64,000 nt of DNA from Cycas panzhihuaensis (taxonomy: Eukaryota; Cycadophyta). The stretch's first letter is position 1. Each line of letters opens with the position of its first letter. The stretch is taken from NCBI GenBank assembly GCA_023213395.1, contig CM041465.1, positions 51,529,741 to 51,593,740 of the forward strand. Direction: 5' to 3'. The notes below the pieces were generated by a model. It had not been told where the DNA came from, made no database searches, and saw nothing but the letters and a program-made list of their open reading frames with translations. The position numbers were made by a program, and so were the translations under genes. Of this stretch, positions 42,050 to 52,202 are shown piece after piece.

Positions 42050-43050
42050 GTGGCTTCCAAATCTAGTATAAGTAACTTTTGTATCTATAATATACTCAAT
42101 CTCTTCTTATATTCTTCTTTGAAATTGACTTGGACTCTTTATCTTGTGAGTCTTCTTTCTACACTTCCTTATCATCACTGCGATAACAATTATATAAATA
42201 AGCTACATTGAAGTTTGGATTAATATCAAATTGCTCTAGTAGATCAATAAGATACATATTATCATTCAACTTCTTTAACACTTTATATGGTCCTACCTTT
42301 CTTGGATTCAACTATTTATAAGTGCCATAAGGAATAATGTTCCTTCCATAGGTAAACCATCACTCCCTCTCCAGGCTTATAAACCAACTCCCTTCTATGC
42401 ACATTAGCATCTTATTTGTACTTCACATTTGACCCCTTAAGATTTTCCTTAACTCCTTGTTGGACTTCATAAATGCACTTCATAAAGCCTTTTACACTTA
42501 CTTTCCTTTCATATCCTTTGATAATGAAATGAGATCTACAACTATACAAGGATTTCTTCCATATACGATTTGGAAGGTTGTCTTACTAGTGGATATATTC
42601 ACATTACAATTAAATGCAAACTCTCCCTAAGATAAAAGCGTATCCCACTGTTAAGGATAATTGGCAACTAGATTTAGAAATAAATTATTCAAACTTCAAT
42701 TTACTATCATTGTCTAGTTATTAGTTTGAGAGTGATGTGTTAAACTAAATTGTAGTTTATTACAAAATTTTCTCTATAATATTTGCCATAAATGACTTAT
42801 GAACTATGTCACAATCACTAGTGATTGCCTTTGGGATTCCATACAACCTCATAATCTCTTTGAAAATATTATTTGCAATTATACTCATATCATTTGTCTT
42901 TTTACATGGAATAAAGTGTGCCATCTTTGAGAGCCTATCTATTGCCACAGAGATTAAATCATAACCTCTCTAGTTAGTTGGCAAATCTAACATAAAGTCC
43001 ATTAAAATATCTTCATATTATCTTTTAGGTATAAGTAACGATTAGTATAA
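42050..43050 (-). pseudogene. Gypsy J integrase fragment
   Basis: Minus-strand remnant of a Ty3/gypsy integrase. It reads DFMLDLPTN then VAIDRLSKMAHFIPCKKTND (about 42945-42890) and RLYGIPKAITSD, the integrase catalytic core region. Next come a broken core and the integrase C-terminal domain around 42380-42200 ([38 protein letters not shown]). Upstream protease-RT domains are missing, so it is a 5'-truncated fragment. It is a different lineage from gypsy I. Confidence 0.88.
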
Positions 43051-43369
43051 CCCCGTAATTAATTATTCTCCTTACAATAAAATTCATTCCAATAATTGCC
43101 AAATCTCCCAAGAAGGCTAAATTTCCATAAAAAAGTTTACACAAGCACAAGATCTCCTTTTATACAATATCTCAATGCTTAAAAGTGTCTCTTATAAGAG
43201 TAGAGTAGAGTATATATATATATATATAAAGGTTGCTAAGGTTGCTTATCCCTCTTGATTCATGCATGTGGGATAAATACAATAAGAGACTAGTAAAAAG
43301 AAGAAGAAGGAGGAGAAGAAGAAGAAGATGCATTGAAGAAAAAAGAGGAAGAAGATAGATATATTGAAA
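43051..43369 (-). other. Probable 3' end or LTR of gypsy I
   Basis: Just after the end of the gypsy I reading frame on the minus strand comes TTGTTATGTATTCAACCCCC, then a long CTT/CTC-rich tract (purine-rich on the plus strand, 43295-43352), a TATA run (43212-43228) and CTTTTATAAGAG-type sequence. This could be the gypsy I 3' LTR next to gypsy J, but the partner LTR is not visible, so it is a suggestion only. Confidence 0.35.
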
Positions 43370-43476
43370 GGGGGTTGAATACATAACAAGTTTCCTTTAT
43401 TTAAAAAGCTTTGCCTTCAAAGCTTAATTAATTCTGGATATTCTTGGATAATTTGTTCACCTTCCCATATTGAATA
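43370..43476 (-). pseudogene. Gypsy I, C-terminal tail of the polyprotein
   Basis: On the minus strand this reads YSIWEGEQIIQEYPELIKL, which fits the end of a gypsy chromodomain-like region (ATWE...FP(E/D)L motif) and its short acidic/basic tail. It continues the gypsy frame that stops near 50430, on the far side of element H. Confidence 0.65.
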
Positions 43477-43811
43477 TGTTAATAATGTACACACTTAATA
43501 TATATAAAAAACAAAATGAACCAGACTTAAACTTGTACTTTCTATTGATATATTCAAAAGTAAGTATGTACATATAGTTTTTGCATTAATTTGTTACGAA
43601 AATAAGAATATGAAGGGTTAATCATGCAAGGTGACACATGGCACGTTCTATGATCACCTCATAAAGATGTTATAAAAAGTGGATAAATAAATTACTTCAC
43701 ACACATAGAAGTCACAACATTAAGTTGTGACTAACCCCTAAACAATGACAATATGGCCTTCAACTTAAAACATTAAATATCTGACCTAAAATTAAACATT
43801 ATCTTTTAATA
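43477..43811 (-). repeat. LTR of element H (3' LTR in minus orientation)
   Basis: It matches 50060-50413 along its whole length; shared words are ATGTTATAAAAAGTGG, TAAGTTGTGACTAACC and CCTAAAATTAAACATTATCTT. Next to it at 43812 is CCCCCC, the complement of a polypurine tract. Confidence 0.88.
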
Positions 43812-45224
43812 CCCCCCAATAATATTTAATTTTTATAATAAAAAAATGTATCAAATAAAATAATGCTGGCGTCTATATAAAGATATCACTATCCACCAGA
43901 TCACATGGGAGACTAGCCACTGTGTCCATCAGTTGTCTAGGTAACGTCTTCACATATGTGGTTCATTAGCACAGAGTAGATCTCAATCTGACATGTATCT
44001 TGGGAGCAAACTAAACTATTTGACCAGATGGATACTGTAAAGTTGGATGTTCTATCAAACATAAATATCATCTATACTATTACATGCCAAGAAAATGTAA
44101 ATGATGCTACAAATTTAATACATCTTTAAGTGAAGGAAGTGGCATTCATGTCATCTTCCAAAAAAAAAAAAAAAAAACTATTACTAATAGTGATAAGAAG
44201 GATAAATTTGTTGTGCCTCCAAATTTAATAAGCATCATAATAAAATGCTACAAGGAGGGTAAATTTATTGTGCTTTCAAACTTAATAAACATCATGATAA
44301 AATGCTATAAGGAGAACAAATTTGTTGTGCTTCCAAACCAAAAAACATAACATTTACATATGTCATAAGTTAAAATAAAATGCAGCACAAGAAATACATC
44401 TACAAAATTACAAATTAGTCAAACATAATTATTGTAATAGTAACAATAACTATAATTTGTTACATAAATAATATAAGAAATGTAGGGTCTTGATGTAGCT
44501 ATTTAAAAAGCATAAAAATTTAAAATGTTGTAATAGAAACTGCTCTTGACTAGGCACTATTGATGCCTTTAAAGTGATGCAACTAGATTAAATATAAGTG
44601 TATGAAAATCAATAAATGCATGAGACCAACTATATTAAAAAACCATTTGATAGCCCCAATTTTTAATTTGTAGTGAGTTTTACTAAACATTAAACAACAA
44701 CTGTGAAAGATAAGATTAAAACTAAAATATGGAGTCTTTTTCACTTGCATCTTGCAAAAATACAAAGCCTACTACTCTTACCAAGCTTTGGATCAGAAGG
44801 TACCATTTTCATTAAAGATGCATTGATTTTGATAGATTTAACCATACTCATTTTTTTGTATTTCCTACAATTATTACAATCCAAGATACTAAATTTCATT
44901 TAGACAATTCATCAAACACATTATGTGCAACCATCCTTTTCTACCTCAAAAGGACAACTACGTGCAAAGAAGTTGTTATTGAACTTTCAAACGAAAGTAT
45001 TTGGTTTCACTTTTGCATATGGTGGAATATATGGAGATATAATCACAAAAGCCATAAATAATGTGAATAAGAGAGGGAACTATTAAAGAATTGATGACAT
45101 TTTTCAAGACCATATATTAGCTTGTGTCTCTTGTAGACATTTCGCACCATTTTGCCCTATCAATATTTTGCTTCCTAGGCTAAAGCACTTTCCTAGCACT
45201 CCGTGCTCAAAAACAGTTTATTCT
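43812..45224 (-). other. Non-coding interior of element H
   Basis: AT-rich, with no recognisable coding sequence. It has an 18-bp A run at 44161-44178 and a short tandem array of about 57-bp units (2.6 copies, about 44193-44338) with the word TAAATTTRTTGTGC in each. Confidence 0.6.
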
Positions 45225-45455
45225 AATAGCCTTCAATAGCCTTCAGAAATCCCTGCTCTAGGACTTAGTGGCTGGAGCACGCACTGAGGACGCTGGTGAA
45301 TATGGCATTGTCTGACTTCATAACTGCACACCGCATCTCGAGTGCATCTTGTATACTTTTGCAGTTGGCATACATGTTGACAAGAACATCCATACAGAAA
45401 CATTTGGCTTAAATATACTTTTGAAAATGAATGCATGTACTTACAGTGTCTTGCC
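45225..45455 (-). pseudogene. PPR protein fragment (captured)
   Basis: On the minus strand, pieces of a plant pentatricopeptide-repeat protein are readable across two frame shifts. They are GKTL then VHAFIFKSIFK (45455-45410), MDVLVNMYANCKSIQDALEM (about 45390-45330), and MKSDNAIFTSVLSACSSH followed by a stop and VLEQGF (about 45320-45235). These correspond to the GK..HA...SGF.DV.V...DMYAKC.....A..VF and PD..TF.SVLSACSH.G.VE.G blocks of PLS-type PPR proteins. A stretch between the second and third blocks is missing. RNA-binding organelle proteins of this class are usually intronless. This fragment cannot encode one. Confidence 0.78.
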
Positions 45456-45499
45456 ATTATTCACAAACATTCTCTGGGAGAGTACATGAGAGCTGGATT

Positions 45500-45576
45500 C
45501 CATAGAGCCAATCCGAGGGATTTAAATTATAAAAAATGTAGGCTAGACATTCATCTGGAATTTCAGTGTCCACTTT
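45500..45576 (-). pseudogene. F-box fragment (captured)
   Basis: On the minus strand, directly after the RPL10 fragment and in another frame, the sequence reads [20 protein letters not shown]. This matches the start of the F-box motif in plant F-box/LRR proteins (LPDECLA.IF..L...D). Only about 22-25 residues are recognisable, so the assignment is weaker than for its neighbours. The rest of the F-box (the CS.V...W part) is absent. Confidence 0.55.
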
Positions 45577-46020
45577 GATAGGGGCCCAAGGTTGTGCAGC
45601 AATTTCGCATTGACTCGACCAGGAACAATCTTGTTTTCTTCTTTCCACTTCAGATAATCAACACGGCTATATTTTGTAAATCCCCATTTTCTGCTGACAA
45701 TAATTTTCTGCCTACCAAGGAACTTGAACTTAGCCTGACACAATGCGCCTGGCCATGATGCCCATTCATATCCTTACAACATAACTTGTCCTATCATCAC
45801 TCTTGCACAGGTTCCTTGAGGCATTCCAAAAAACACCCCTAATCCTTGTTTGTAGCCTGTCAGGTCCAGCATAGGATAGCATTTTGTTAATGTGGAGTAC
45901 ATGGAAGGGATGGACCCTCACCCAGAGGTGAAATGCATCTTCTCCCGCATACTCGGTCATATAATTGTTACAGACAATTCTTGCGGCCTCCAGTGCTTCA
46001 CTCGATACATTTTCCTTTTC
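45577..46020 (-). pseudogene. RPL10: 60S ribosomal protein uL16 (RPL10) fragment, intronless (captured)
   Basis: About two thirds of ribosomal protein uL16 (RPL10), without introns and with frame shifts. In order on the minus strand: [20 protein letters not shown], then [28 protein letters not shown], then after a shift at a T run [15 protein letters not shown], then after another gap [37 protein letters not shown] and [13 protein letters not shown]. The family protein is about 215-220 residues; this piece corresponds roughly to residues 75 to 205. The N-terminal third is replaced by a SET-domain fragment and the C-terminus by an F-box fragment. The lack of introns suggests an RNA intermediate, though I cannot see the parent gene's structure. 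Confidence 0.93.
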
Positions 46021-46135
46021 TCATCGTAGTCTTAAAACACATTTTGTGCATAAAGATTGGGAGCACAGTTGTGATTAACAAATCTCTCCATAGCAATAGT
46101 GAACCCTCGAATGCTCGAATCAACATCAACGAATC
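46008..46135 (-). pseudogene. SUVH-type SET domain fragment (captured)
   Basis: On the minus strand the sequence reads FVNHNCAPNLYAQNVF, a stop, then DYDEKRKM. This matches the core of the SET domain in plant SUVH/SUVR H3K9 methyltransferases (RF(I/V)NHSCSPNLYAQNVLYDHDDKR). The NH.C.PN motif holds residues of the cofactor and active-site pocket in that family. Only about 25-40 residues are recognisable. The upstream part (GFVDVDSSI...) is less clear. It overlaps the start of the RPL10 fragment at GAGAAAAGGAAAATG, which can be read in both. Confidence 0.72.
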
Positions 46136-46570
46136 CCCAGCACCAAAATGAGAACCGAAGTTGCTCAAACGGAAAGTAAAGACCACACTACTTATCGGGC
46201 GAGGATGGGTTTGTAGTTCAACGTAGCTGCAAATATGGGGCCACGCAGGGCTTGCAGCCATCGAATGGCGATGCAGAGTGCTTATAGAAGGGCCATAGAT
46301 GCCAAGAAATCACGCAGTGACTTAAATGGCAGTCCCAGATCGCGCTACGGCCATGCAGGGCCACAGGAGGACTTAATGAAGGGCCAGGTAAAGTTTAAAA
46401 ACAGGCGGCAGCCAAAATATCCAGAGTGGCCCCAGCTATGCTAACCGTGTCGATGTCTACGTTGACCACGCACAACAATCTATACTCAACGGCATTCAAA
46501 GGGTAACCGAGGAAGGCACCGTTGGGTTGCATGTAGGAATCTACGGCAAGCTTTTTCAACAGATGCCCTA
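46136..46570. other. GC-richer block of unknown origin in element H
   Basis: This stretch has a base composition unlike its AT-rich surroundings and continues the captured block. Open frames exist on both strands: a plus-strand one at 46235-46444, and another at about 46391-46566 with the run VDVYVDHAQQSILNGIQRV and VGLHVGIYGKLF. On the minus strand there is one with DSYMQPNGAFLGYPLNAVEY. I recognise none of them. They may be further captured exons or promoter DNA. Confidence 0.45.
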
Positions 46571-46745
46571 AAGAAGTAGTAATTTCATGTTTTTCACCCT
46601 TTTAAATGGTAATCTACAAAGGTTAAATATCTGTCGCAATTATTAACGGATTTTATATTTTTATTTTGGCCACTACCATTACGAGGTTCAAGGCAAGCCA
46701 CGATAAAACAAAAACGTAAATAAAGATAAAAGAGTAAATAAAGAT

Positions 46746-46968
46746 TGTTAGAATATTAATGTACATTTGATTTATCTTACATGTAAGTGGGTCTTACTCT
46801 TCCAATATGACTTGTATTATAAATATACAACATAGTGTATCATATCGTAATGATATTGTAATGATATTCTGTTAATATAATGGAGGTATCTTAAAGGTAC
46901 CGTTTGGTCTTGTGAAGGTGTATTTCGTTATGTTTGAGAGTATTATTTGTGCAGGTTGATTTCCAATA
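46746..46968 (+). repeat. 5' LTR of element F
   Basis: It starts TGTTAGAATATTAATG; the TATA box TATTATAAATATACAAC lies near 46812; it ends TTCCAATA directly before the primer-binding site. Confidence 0.93.
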
Positions 46969-48660
46969 TGGTATTAGAGCCAGTGCAGCAAATATTAAAA
47001 AATTTCTAACAGTGATAACAATTACGTTTCTTATTCACAAGATCGGTATATTTTTTGTTAAGAGAACCGATGGATTGACGGCTTTGTGTATGGCTGATGA
47101 CAGGATCCCTTTTACATTTTAGAGGATATCCATGGAAGGTTTGTGAAGACATATGGTCAAGTTGTCCATACAGCGCTTGCATATGCTATGAATGATGAAT
47201 TTTCAAGAGTGTTAAATCAACAAATGGAATATTATTCTAACATTCTAATCTATCACCTCTCTCTAGTATCTTATCAATGTTCTCCACTATAACATTATGA
47301 ACCTGGATCATTTCTCCCGTATACGATTGATTTTGTCTGCATTTTATAAGCTGCAGTTGTTCTTTGTTGGAAGGATGTTGGTGATATGATGGGTGACTTT
47401 GATGATGTGGCAAAGTGGTGATGTATGCATGGGTTAGGTGTATTTGAGAGGCATGTTGGTGATATGGATAACTCTCTAGCATGAATCTTTATAAGAGAAT
47501 TTTATGATGATGTAAATGGGTGATTTTGAGGGCTTGCATTGTTCTCTTGCAAGTGATTGTGTGATAGGCAAGGTTGCCAATGTTTGATGCTCTTTAGCAT
47601 GAAAGAGTAATTTGGGTGATTTGAGGCTATCATACATGGGCTGCACATGAGAGAGTGAGTTGGGTGACTTAGTACTCTTTGGAATGTGATCTTTATGGGC
47701 ATGATAACTTGACATACTTTGATGGTGTATTCTTTTCGACGGACAAAATTGAGGACATGTTGTGATCAAGATAATGATTGATTTGTAAGCGAGATATTGT
47801 TACGAGGAAGCAATCTTTGGCATTGAGTTGATGGTGGAGGCCTTACAGTTATGGCTTTATGGCAATATGAGTGAGTGATTTTTTGAAATAAGGTCTTGGT
47901 TTGTTGTGTTGACGAAGTTTGAGGTTTTTCATTTGTATGCGATTATATAAGAATACTTTGATGATATGAGGTATTGATGAGGTGACTGTTGAGGCTTTCT
48001 TGTATGTATTTCACATGGGAGAGTACCTTCGTAATGTGAGACAACATCAACTCATATTTCGCACTCTATTGACTTGAGACTTGTTGTGGATATATGATGA
48101 GGTGAGTATGGTCCTTATAAGAGGCGTGCATAAGATGACTTAATAGTGAGAAGAGACATCTATTGTTTCTGGTATATGTGTTTGCATGAGAGGGTTGATG
48201 ACTTGGCAATTATGAACCTCGTAACATGTGAGGTTATATGACAAAGTTGGACACTTGGTTGGGTGAGTTAAGGAAGAAATTAGGCATGTTTCATGATTTG
48301 AACAAGCAAAGAAGGATGGTTTTTTGTTGAAGTTACATAAGTTGCAAAGTGCAATGGCATGAGTTGTGTGTTTTGGGCAATCAAGTGAAGTGTGTGTCTT
48401 GGTAGCAACATATGACATATATGATCATCGTGAGATTTATGAGGCATCGATTTGGTGAAGTGAGTGTTTGGATTCTATGTGACTGGTTGGCGATATGTGA
48501 AATGGATAAGGCAATGATGTGATGATAAAGTCAATGATGTGAGATATGAAACATGAGGAAATTTGTTGAGAGTGATTAATATACAAGTTACCGATGATAA
48601 GTGAGTTTATTGATTGAAAAAGGGACGTGGCATATGGACATGGCATTTACAATCATGTAG
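46969..48660 (+). other. Leader of element F, GATG-rich
   Basis: About 1.7 kb between the primer-binding site and the gag frame. It has few C and many G on the plus strand (GATG, GTGAT and TTGATG words recur). Minus-strand open frames rich in His and Ser (47237-47769, 48140-48646) are a result of this composition. I see no motif that I recognise. Confidence 0.55.
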
Positions 48661-49500
48661 GATAATGATGTGGTTATATATGCTCCTAAGACAAATGAAT
48701 ATTACTTCAGGGATTCACTTCTTCCAGTACCTAAATGCAATGGTGAAGACTACTTCTTTTGGACAATTAAAATGAAATGTCTATTCATAGCTAGAGGTTT
48801 GTGGAAGATTGTTACTGATGAATATGATATCCCTAATGATGATGAAGAAAAAGAAATGCTTGAGAAGAAAGATAGAATGACATTCATTATGATTCGTGCT
48901 GCATTCAATAAGATTGATCTTACCTCCAAATTTCATTTTTTTATTCCTATGATTCTACATGCAAGTAATGCTAAAGAAGTTTGGGATTTTCTAAGGGAAG
49001 TATTTGAAGAAACTCTTGAAGAAACACAACGAATGATTGAAAAGGCAATTAAGGCCAGTTATGGTACAGGTACAACGAATGAAGAAAGTATCATCAACAC
49101 TGAAGAAACAACATGTGAAGATAAAGAATGTCTGAGCACTGATGAAACTTCTACTGTTGAATGCATTGATGAGGTTACAGATGAAGACATTTAAAGTGAT
49201 GAATTGATTTCAAGAGGAATTGAAGCTAATGATCCCATAAAAGATGAGTCTTATATTGATGATGTTCCTTCTTTAAGCATTGAGTCAAGTTCAAAAAGTA
49301 TGCTAATTGATCAAGATTTTGCTCCAAAGATTAAAGAAGTCACTGTTGTACATGATGATCAAGAGTTTATACAGAATAATAATGACAAGCAAGTTGTGAT
49401 TGAAGATGGTTACTTACAGGATCTTCATCAGACTAGACCAGCCGCAATAAAGAAACATGATTTATACTTACTAGAGCAACTACATCAACATCGACATTAA
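48661..49500 (+). CDS. Element F gag-like protein with acidic C-terminal tail
   Basis: The frame is open from after a stop at 48658 to 49500, with one in-frame TAA at 49192-49194. The N-terminal part reads LPVPKCNGEDYFFWTIKMKC, then GLWKIVTDEYDIP, DRMTFIMIRAAFNKIDL, FHFFIPMILHASNAKEVW. This is a copia gag (DUF4219/UBN2 type) start: FxGxNYxxWxxxMKxxL...LW. There is no ATG before the conserved start, so the original start codon may be lost. From residue 120 the sequence becomes Glu/Asp/Thr-rich (TTCEDKECLSTDETSTVE) and has no CCHC zinc knuckle. The tail contains three GAAGAYATCATTCT repeats just past the stop (about 49504, 49558, 49615). Gag would form the particle; all enzymes would have to come from elsewhere. 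Confidence 0.78.
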
Positions 49501-49691
49501 GCTGAAGATATCATTCTACAAGGGCAACAGTACATAATTGAAGACACAAATCAAGATGAAGATATCATTCTGCAGCAAAGACATCACTACAAGATTGAAG
49601 ACAATGAGCAGGTTGAAGACATCATTCTCAAGACATTTCCAAGGACAAAGCGTTGCAAATACAAATGACCCAAATGTACATTAAGGGGGAG

Positions 49692-49911
49692 TGTTAGAAT
49701 ATTAATGTACATTTGATTTATCCCACATGCAAATGGGTCCTACTCTTCCAATATGACTTGTATTATAAATACACAACATAGTGTATCATATTGTAATGAT
49801 GTTGTAATGATATTATGTTAATACAATGGAGGTACCTTAAGGGCACTGCTCTTCGGTGGAGGTGTGTTTGCTCGCTTTGAGAGTATTATTTGTGCAGGTT
49901 GATTTCCAACA
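49692..49911 (+). repeat. 3' LTR of element F
   Basis: It matches the 5' LTR closely (TATA box TATTATAAATACACAAC, end GATTTCCAACA) and is followed by the AAGAC duplication. Confidence 0.94.
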
Positions 49912-50059
49912 AAGACACGCATACTAATAACTTAGTTCCACTTTGATATTTAAAATTTTAGTGAAATAATATTTACATAGTTAGATTTGAGAGGTGTCAT
50001 CTCAAAGATGGAAGATGGTTGCTTTTCAAAACTTACTAAATCTAGTTTTAATATCAAGT

Positions 50060-50076
50060 TGTTAACAGTGTATACA

Positions 50077-50114
<38 letters not shown>

Positions 50115-50413
50115 AAATGAATGAGATTTAAATTTATATTTTTTATTGATATATTTGAAAATAAGTGTATATATATAGTTTTTATATTAATTTATTATAA
50201 AGATAAGAATATAAAAGGTTGATCATGCAAAGTGATACATAGTATTTTGTATGATTATCTCATAAGGATGTTATAAAAAGTGGGTGAATAAATGATCTCA
50301 TACATATAAAAGTTGTAAACTTTAAGTTGTGACTAACCTTTAAATAATGATAATAGGATTTTCAACTTAAAATATTAAATATTTAACCTAAAATTAAACA
50401 TTATCTTCTAACA
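50060..50413 (-). repeat. LTR of element H (5' LTR in minus orientation)
   Basis: Partner of 43477-43811. It contains a (TA)n run at 50082-50108 that is much shorter in the other copy. On the minus strand it ends TGTTAACA at 50060 and is followed by the primer-binding-like TTGATATTAAAAC. Confidence 0.88.
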
Positions 50414-50429
50414 ATTTTTTTTTTGTGGT

Positions 50430-52202
50430 AATTACTTCTATTTGATGAAGTATTTCATCTATCGAGAATATAAGTGTTGTATCTTTACCTCAAGGATTTA
50501 TTCTAGTATCAATTAAAGTTTTCTTTTATCATACAAGAGTGGGAGTTTAGTTTATATTATACTTATGCTTATTCGTCAATGATGCTTTTCAAATATGATA
50601 CATGAAATATACTATGGATTTCAAATGTTGCTAATAATTCCAAGGCATAGACCACCTCACTAATATACTTGAGGACCATATATAGCCCATAGAATATTGG
50701 CTTAAGCTTGTGTTTAGTATCTCTTTTAAGTGATGTTTGCTTGTAAAGTTATAGGCGAAGGTAGATCCCATCACCTAGTTTGAACTCTTGCTCACTTCAT
50801 TTTTTATCTACTTATTACTATATCCTATTTTGAGCCAAGTTGAGGTTATCTTTTAGTATCTAGAGTACTTCGGCTTGTTATTATAGATGCTTCTCCACTA
50901 CTTACACCTTTGAAGTCTCCATGACATAATTCTCGATGGTTGGTGGTAGGTACCCATATAATACCTAGAATGAAGTCATTTTTGTAGGACATATGATAAG
51001 TTGTATTATACCACCATTCTACTAGAGGAAGCCATTAATACTAATGATTCTATTTATTTAAGACATAACAATGAAGATATCCCTCCAAACACTTATTGAC
51101 TACCTCTGTTTATTCACCTATTTGTATGTGGTAGGATGAGCTTATGGTTAGCTTGGTATTAATCATTTTAAAGAGTTTTGTCTAAAAGTGGCTAATGAAT
51201 TTAGGATCCCTATCACTAACCATTTTTTTTGGCATTCTATAGAGTGTGTATTTCTTTTAGGAATATTTCAGCAATCTATTTCATCTTATAAGTAGATTGA
51301 ATGCCACAAAAACGAGTATATTTTGTCAACCTATCCACCACAACAAGGATCACATCTTTTTTTATTTGATTTGGGTAACCCTGTGATAAAATCTATGGAT
51401 ATCTCTTCTCATCTTTGATTAGGCACAGGTAGAGGCTGTAGCAGTCTAGGGATCTTGGTGGTTTTAGTTTTATGCCTTTGGCATATTTTACAATATGTGA
51501 CCCAACTTTTTGTATTTTATTTAAGCCTATTCTAATAGAAGTATTGTTTAATCCTTTAACATAAATTTTGGAATCTAGAGTGATTAGTTACAAGCAAGTT
51601 ATGAGCAACATAGAGAATCCTTTCCTCGAGCTTAGATTGTGAGCTTAAATATAATTTATTTCTATACCGTAAGGCATTTATTGACTATGAAAACCTTTTA
51701 TGACTATCTTAGTTTTCTTGGAGATCCTCAATCATTTGTAGAGTCCTTGTGTCTTGCTCCCATTCTTCATAAGCTTCTTGAATCTAGGAAGTATTAATAG
51801 ATGTGATAGTGTATAAATTGAGTTTCTCTTATTTTTGGAAAAAGCATCAATTGTGATAGTTCCTTGCCCTTTTTGTAAATGATTTTGAAGTTGAACCCTT
51901 GCATTTTAGATACATACTTTTACTACTTCTTAGAGGCCACCGTTTAGTCTAAAAAGTATTTTAGACTATCATGGTCAATTTTTATCTTGAGGTACACTTC
52001 AAGAAGGTATTGGTGCCATTTCCTGATCACATGTAAGATTGCCATAATTTTCTTTTCATAGGTGGACTTACCCAAGCCCCTCAATTATAGATTTCAACTC
52101 TCAAAAGTTAGGGGTTATTCTTCTTTCATAAGTACCACCCCCAACCCATGTCCTGAGGCATTACATTCAATAGTAAATAATTTTATGAAGTCGGGTGTTA
52201 CT
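50430..52202 (-). pseudogene. Gypsy I, RNase H and integrase
   Basis: Minus-strand Ty3/gypsy polyprotein remnant. From the upper end: an RNase H remnant (ECNASGHGLGVVLM-type, about 52180-52140; ALE-YHKWQHYL-like blocks to 52000), then a zinc-binding HHCC region in poor shape. The integrase core follows with ILVVVDRLTKYTRFCGIQ (about 51350), MVSDRDPKFISHF (about 51230-51190), and the block reading YHIQIGEQTEVVNKCLE (about 51130-51080). The integrase C-terminal domain follows with KLGDGIYLRL, LKPIFYGLYMVLKYI and FHVSYLKSIIDE (about 50790-50560). Stops are common. It belongs with the gag-RT part at 56391-58962; element G separates them. Confidence 0.9.

Larger units (their letters stand above)
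46746..49911 (+). mobile_element. Element F, gag-only non-autonomous LTR retrotransposon (TR-GAG-like)
   Basis: LTRs at 46746-46968 (223 bp) and 49692-49911 (220 bp) start TGTTAGAATATTAATG and end GATTTCCAATA or GATTTCCAACA. Flanks are AAGAT (46741-46745) and AAGAC (49912-49916), a one-mismatch TSD. The primer-binding site TGGTATTAGAGCCAG starts at 46969, and a strong polypurine tract TTAAGGGGGAG ends at 49691. The interior carries one gag-like ORF (48661-49500) and no protease, integrase or RT. LTR similarity is high and the ORF is nearly open, so this is probably one of the youngest insertions here. It sits inside element H. Confidence 0.92.
43477..50413 (-). mobile_element. Element H, LTR element carrying host gene fragments, inserted in gypsy I
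   Basis: A pair of related repeats bounds this element: 43477-43811 and 50060-50413. On the minus strand the LTRs start TGTTAGAAGATAATG (degraded to TATTAAAAGATAATG in the lower copy). A G-rich tract (ATTGGGGGG) lies just upstream of the lower LTR, and a primer-binding-like TTGATATTAAAAC lies just after the upper LTR. Both agree with minus-strand orientation. The frame of gypsy I breaks at the upper edge and resumes at the lower edge. The 6.2-kb interior contains no retroviral genes. It holds element F (a later insertion, 46746-49911) and a GC-richer block of host gene fragments (45225-46570). I could not find a clean TSD at the outer edges. Confidence 0.72.

Noticed and set aside
43477-43811. 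Reading this repeat as the 5' LTR of gypsy J
   Set aside because: The G-rich tract lies on its upper side, and its partner is at 50060-50413. Sequence on its lower side continues gypsy I and not a primer-binding site.
45100-45230. Helitron-like 3' end next to the gene-fragment block (hairpin AGCAC gga GTGCT on the minus strand, then a CTAG)
   Set aside because: The hairpin-to-CTAG distance and the flanking base do not fit the Helitron rule, and no matching 5' end was seen. It stays an alternative origin for the block but is not supported.
47237-48646. Minus-strand His/Ser-rich open frames inside element F
   Set aside because: They mirror the C-poor, GATG-rich plus strand of the leader and show no domain.
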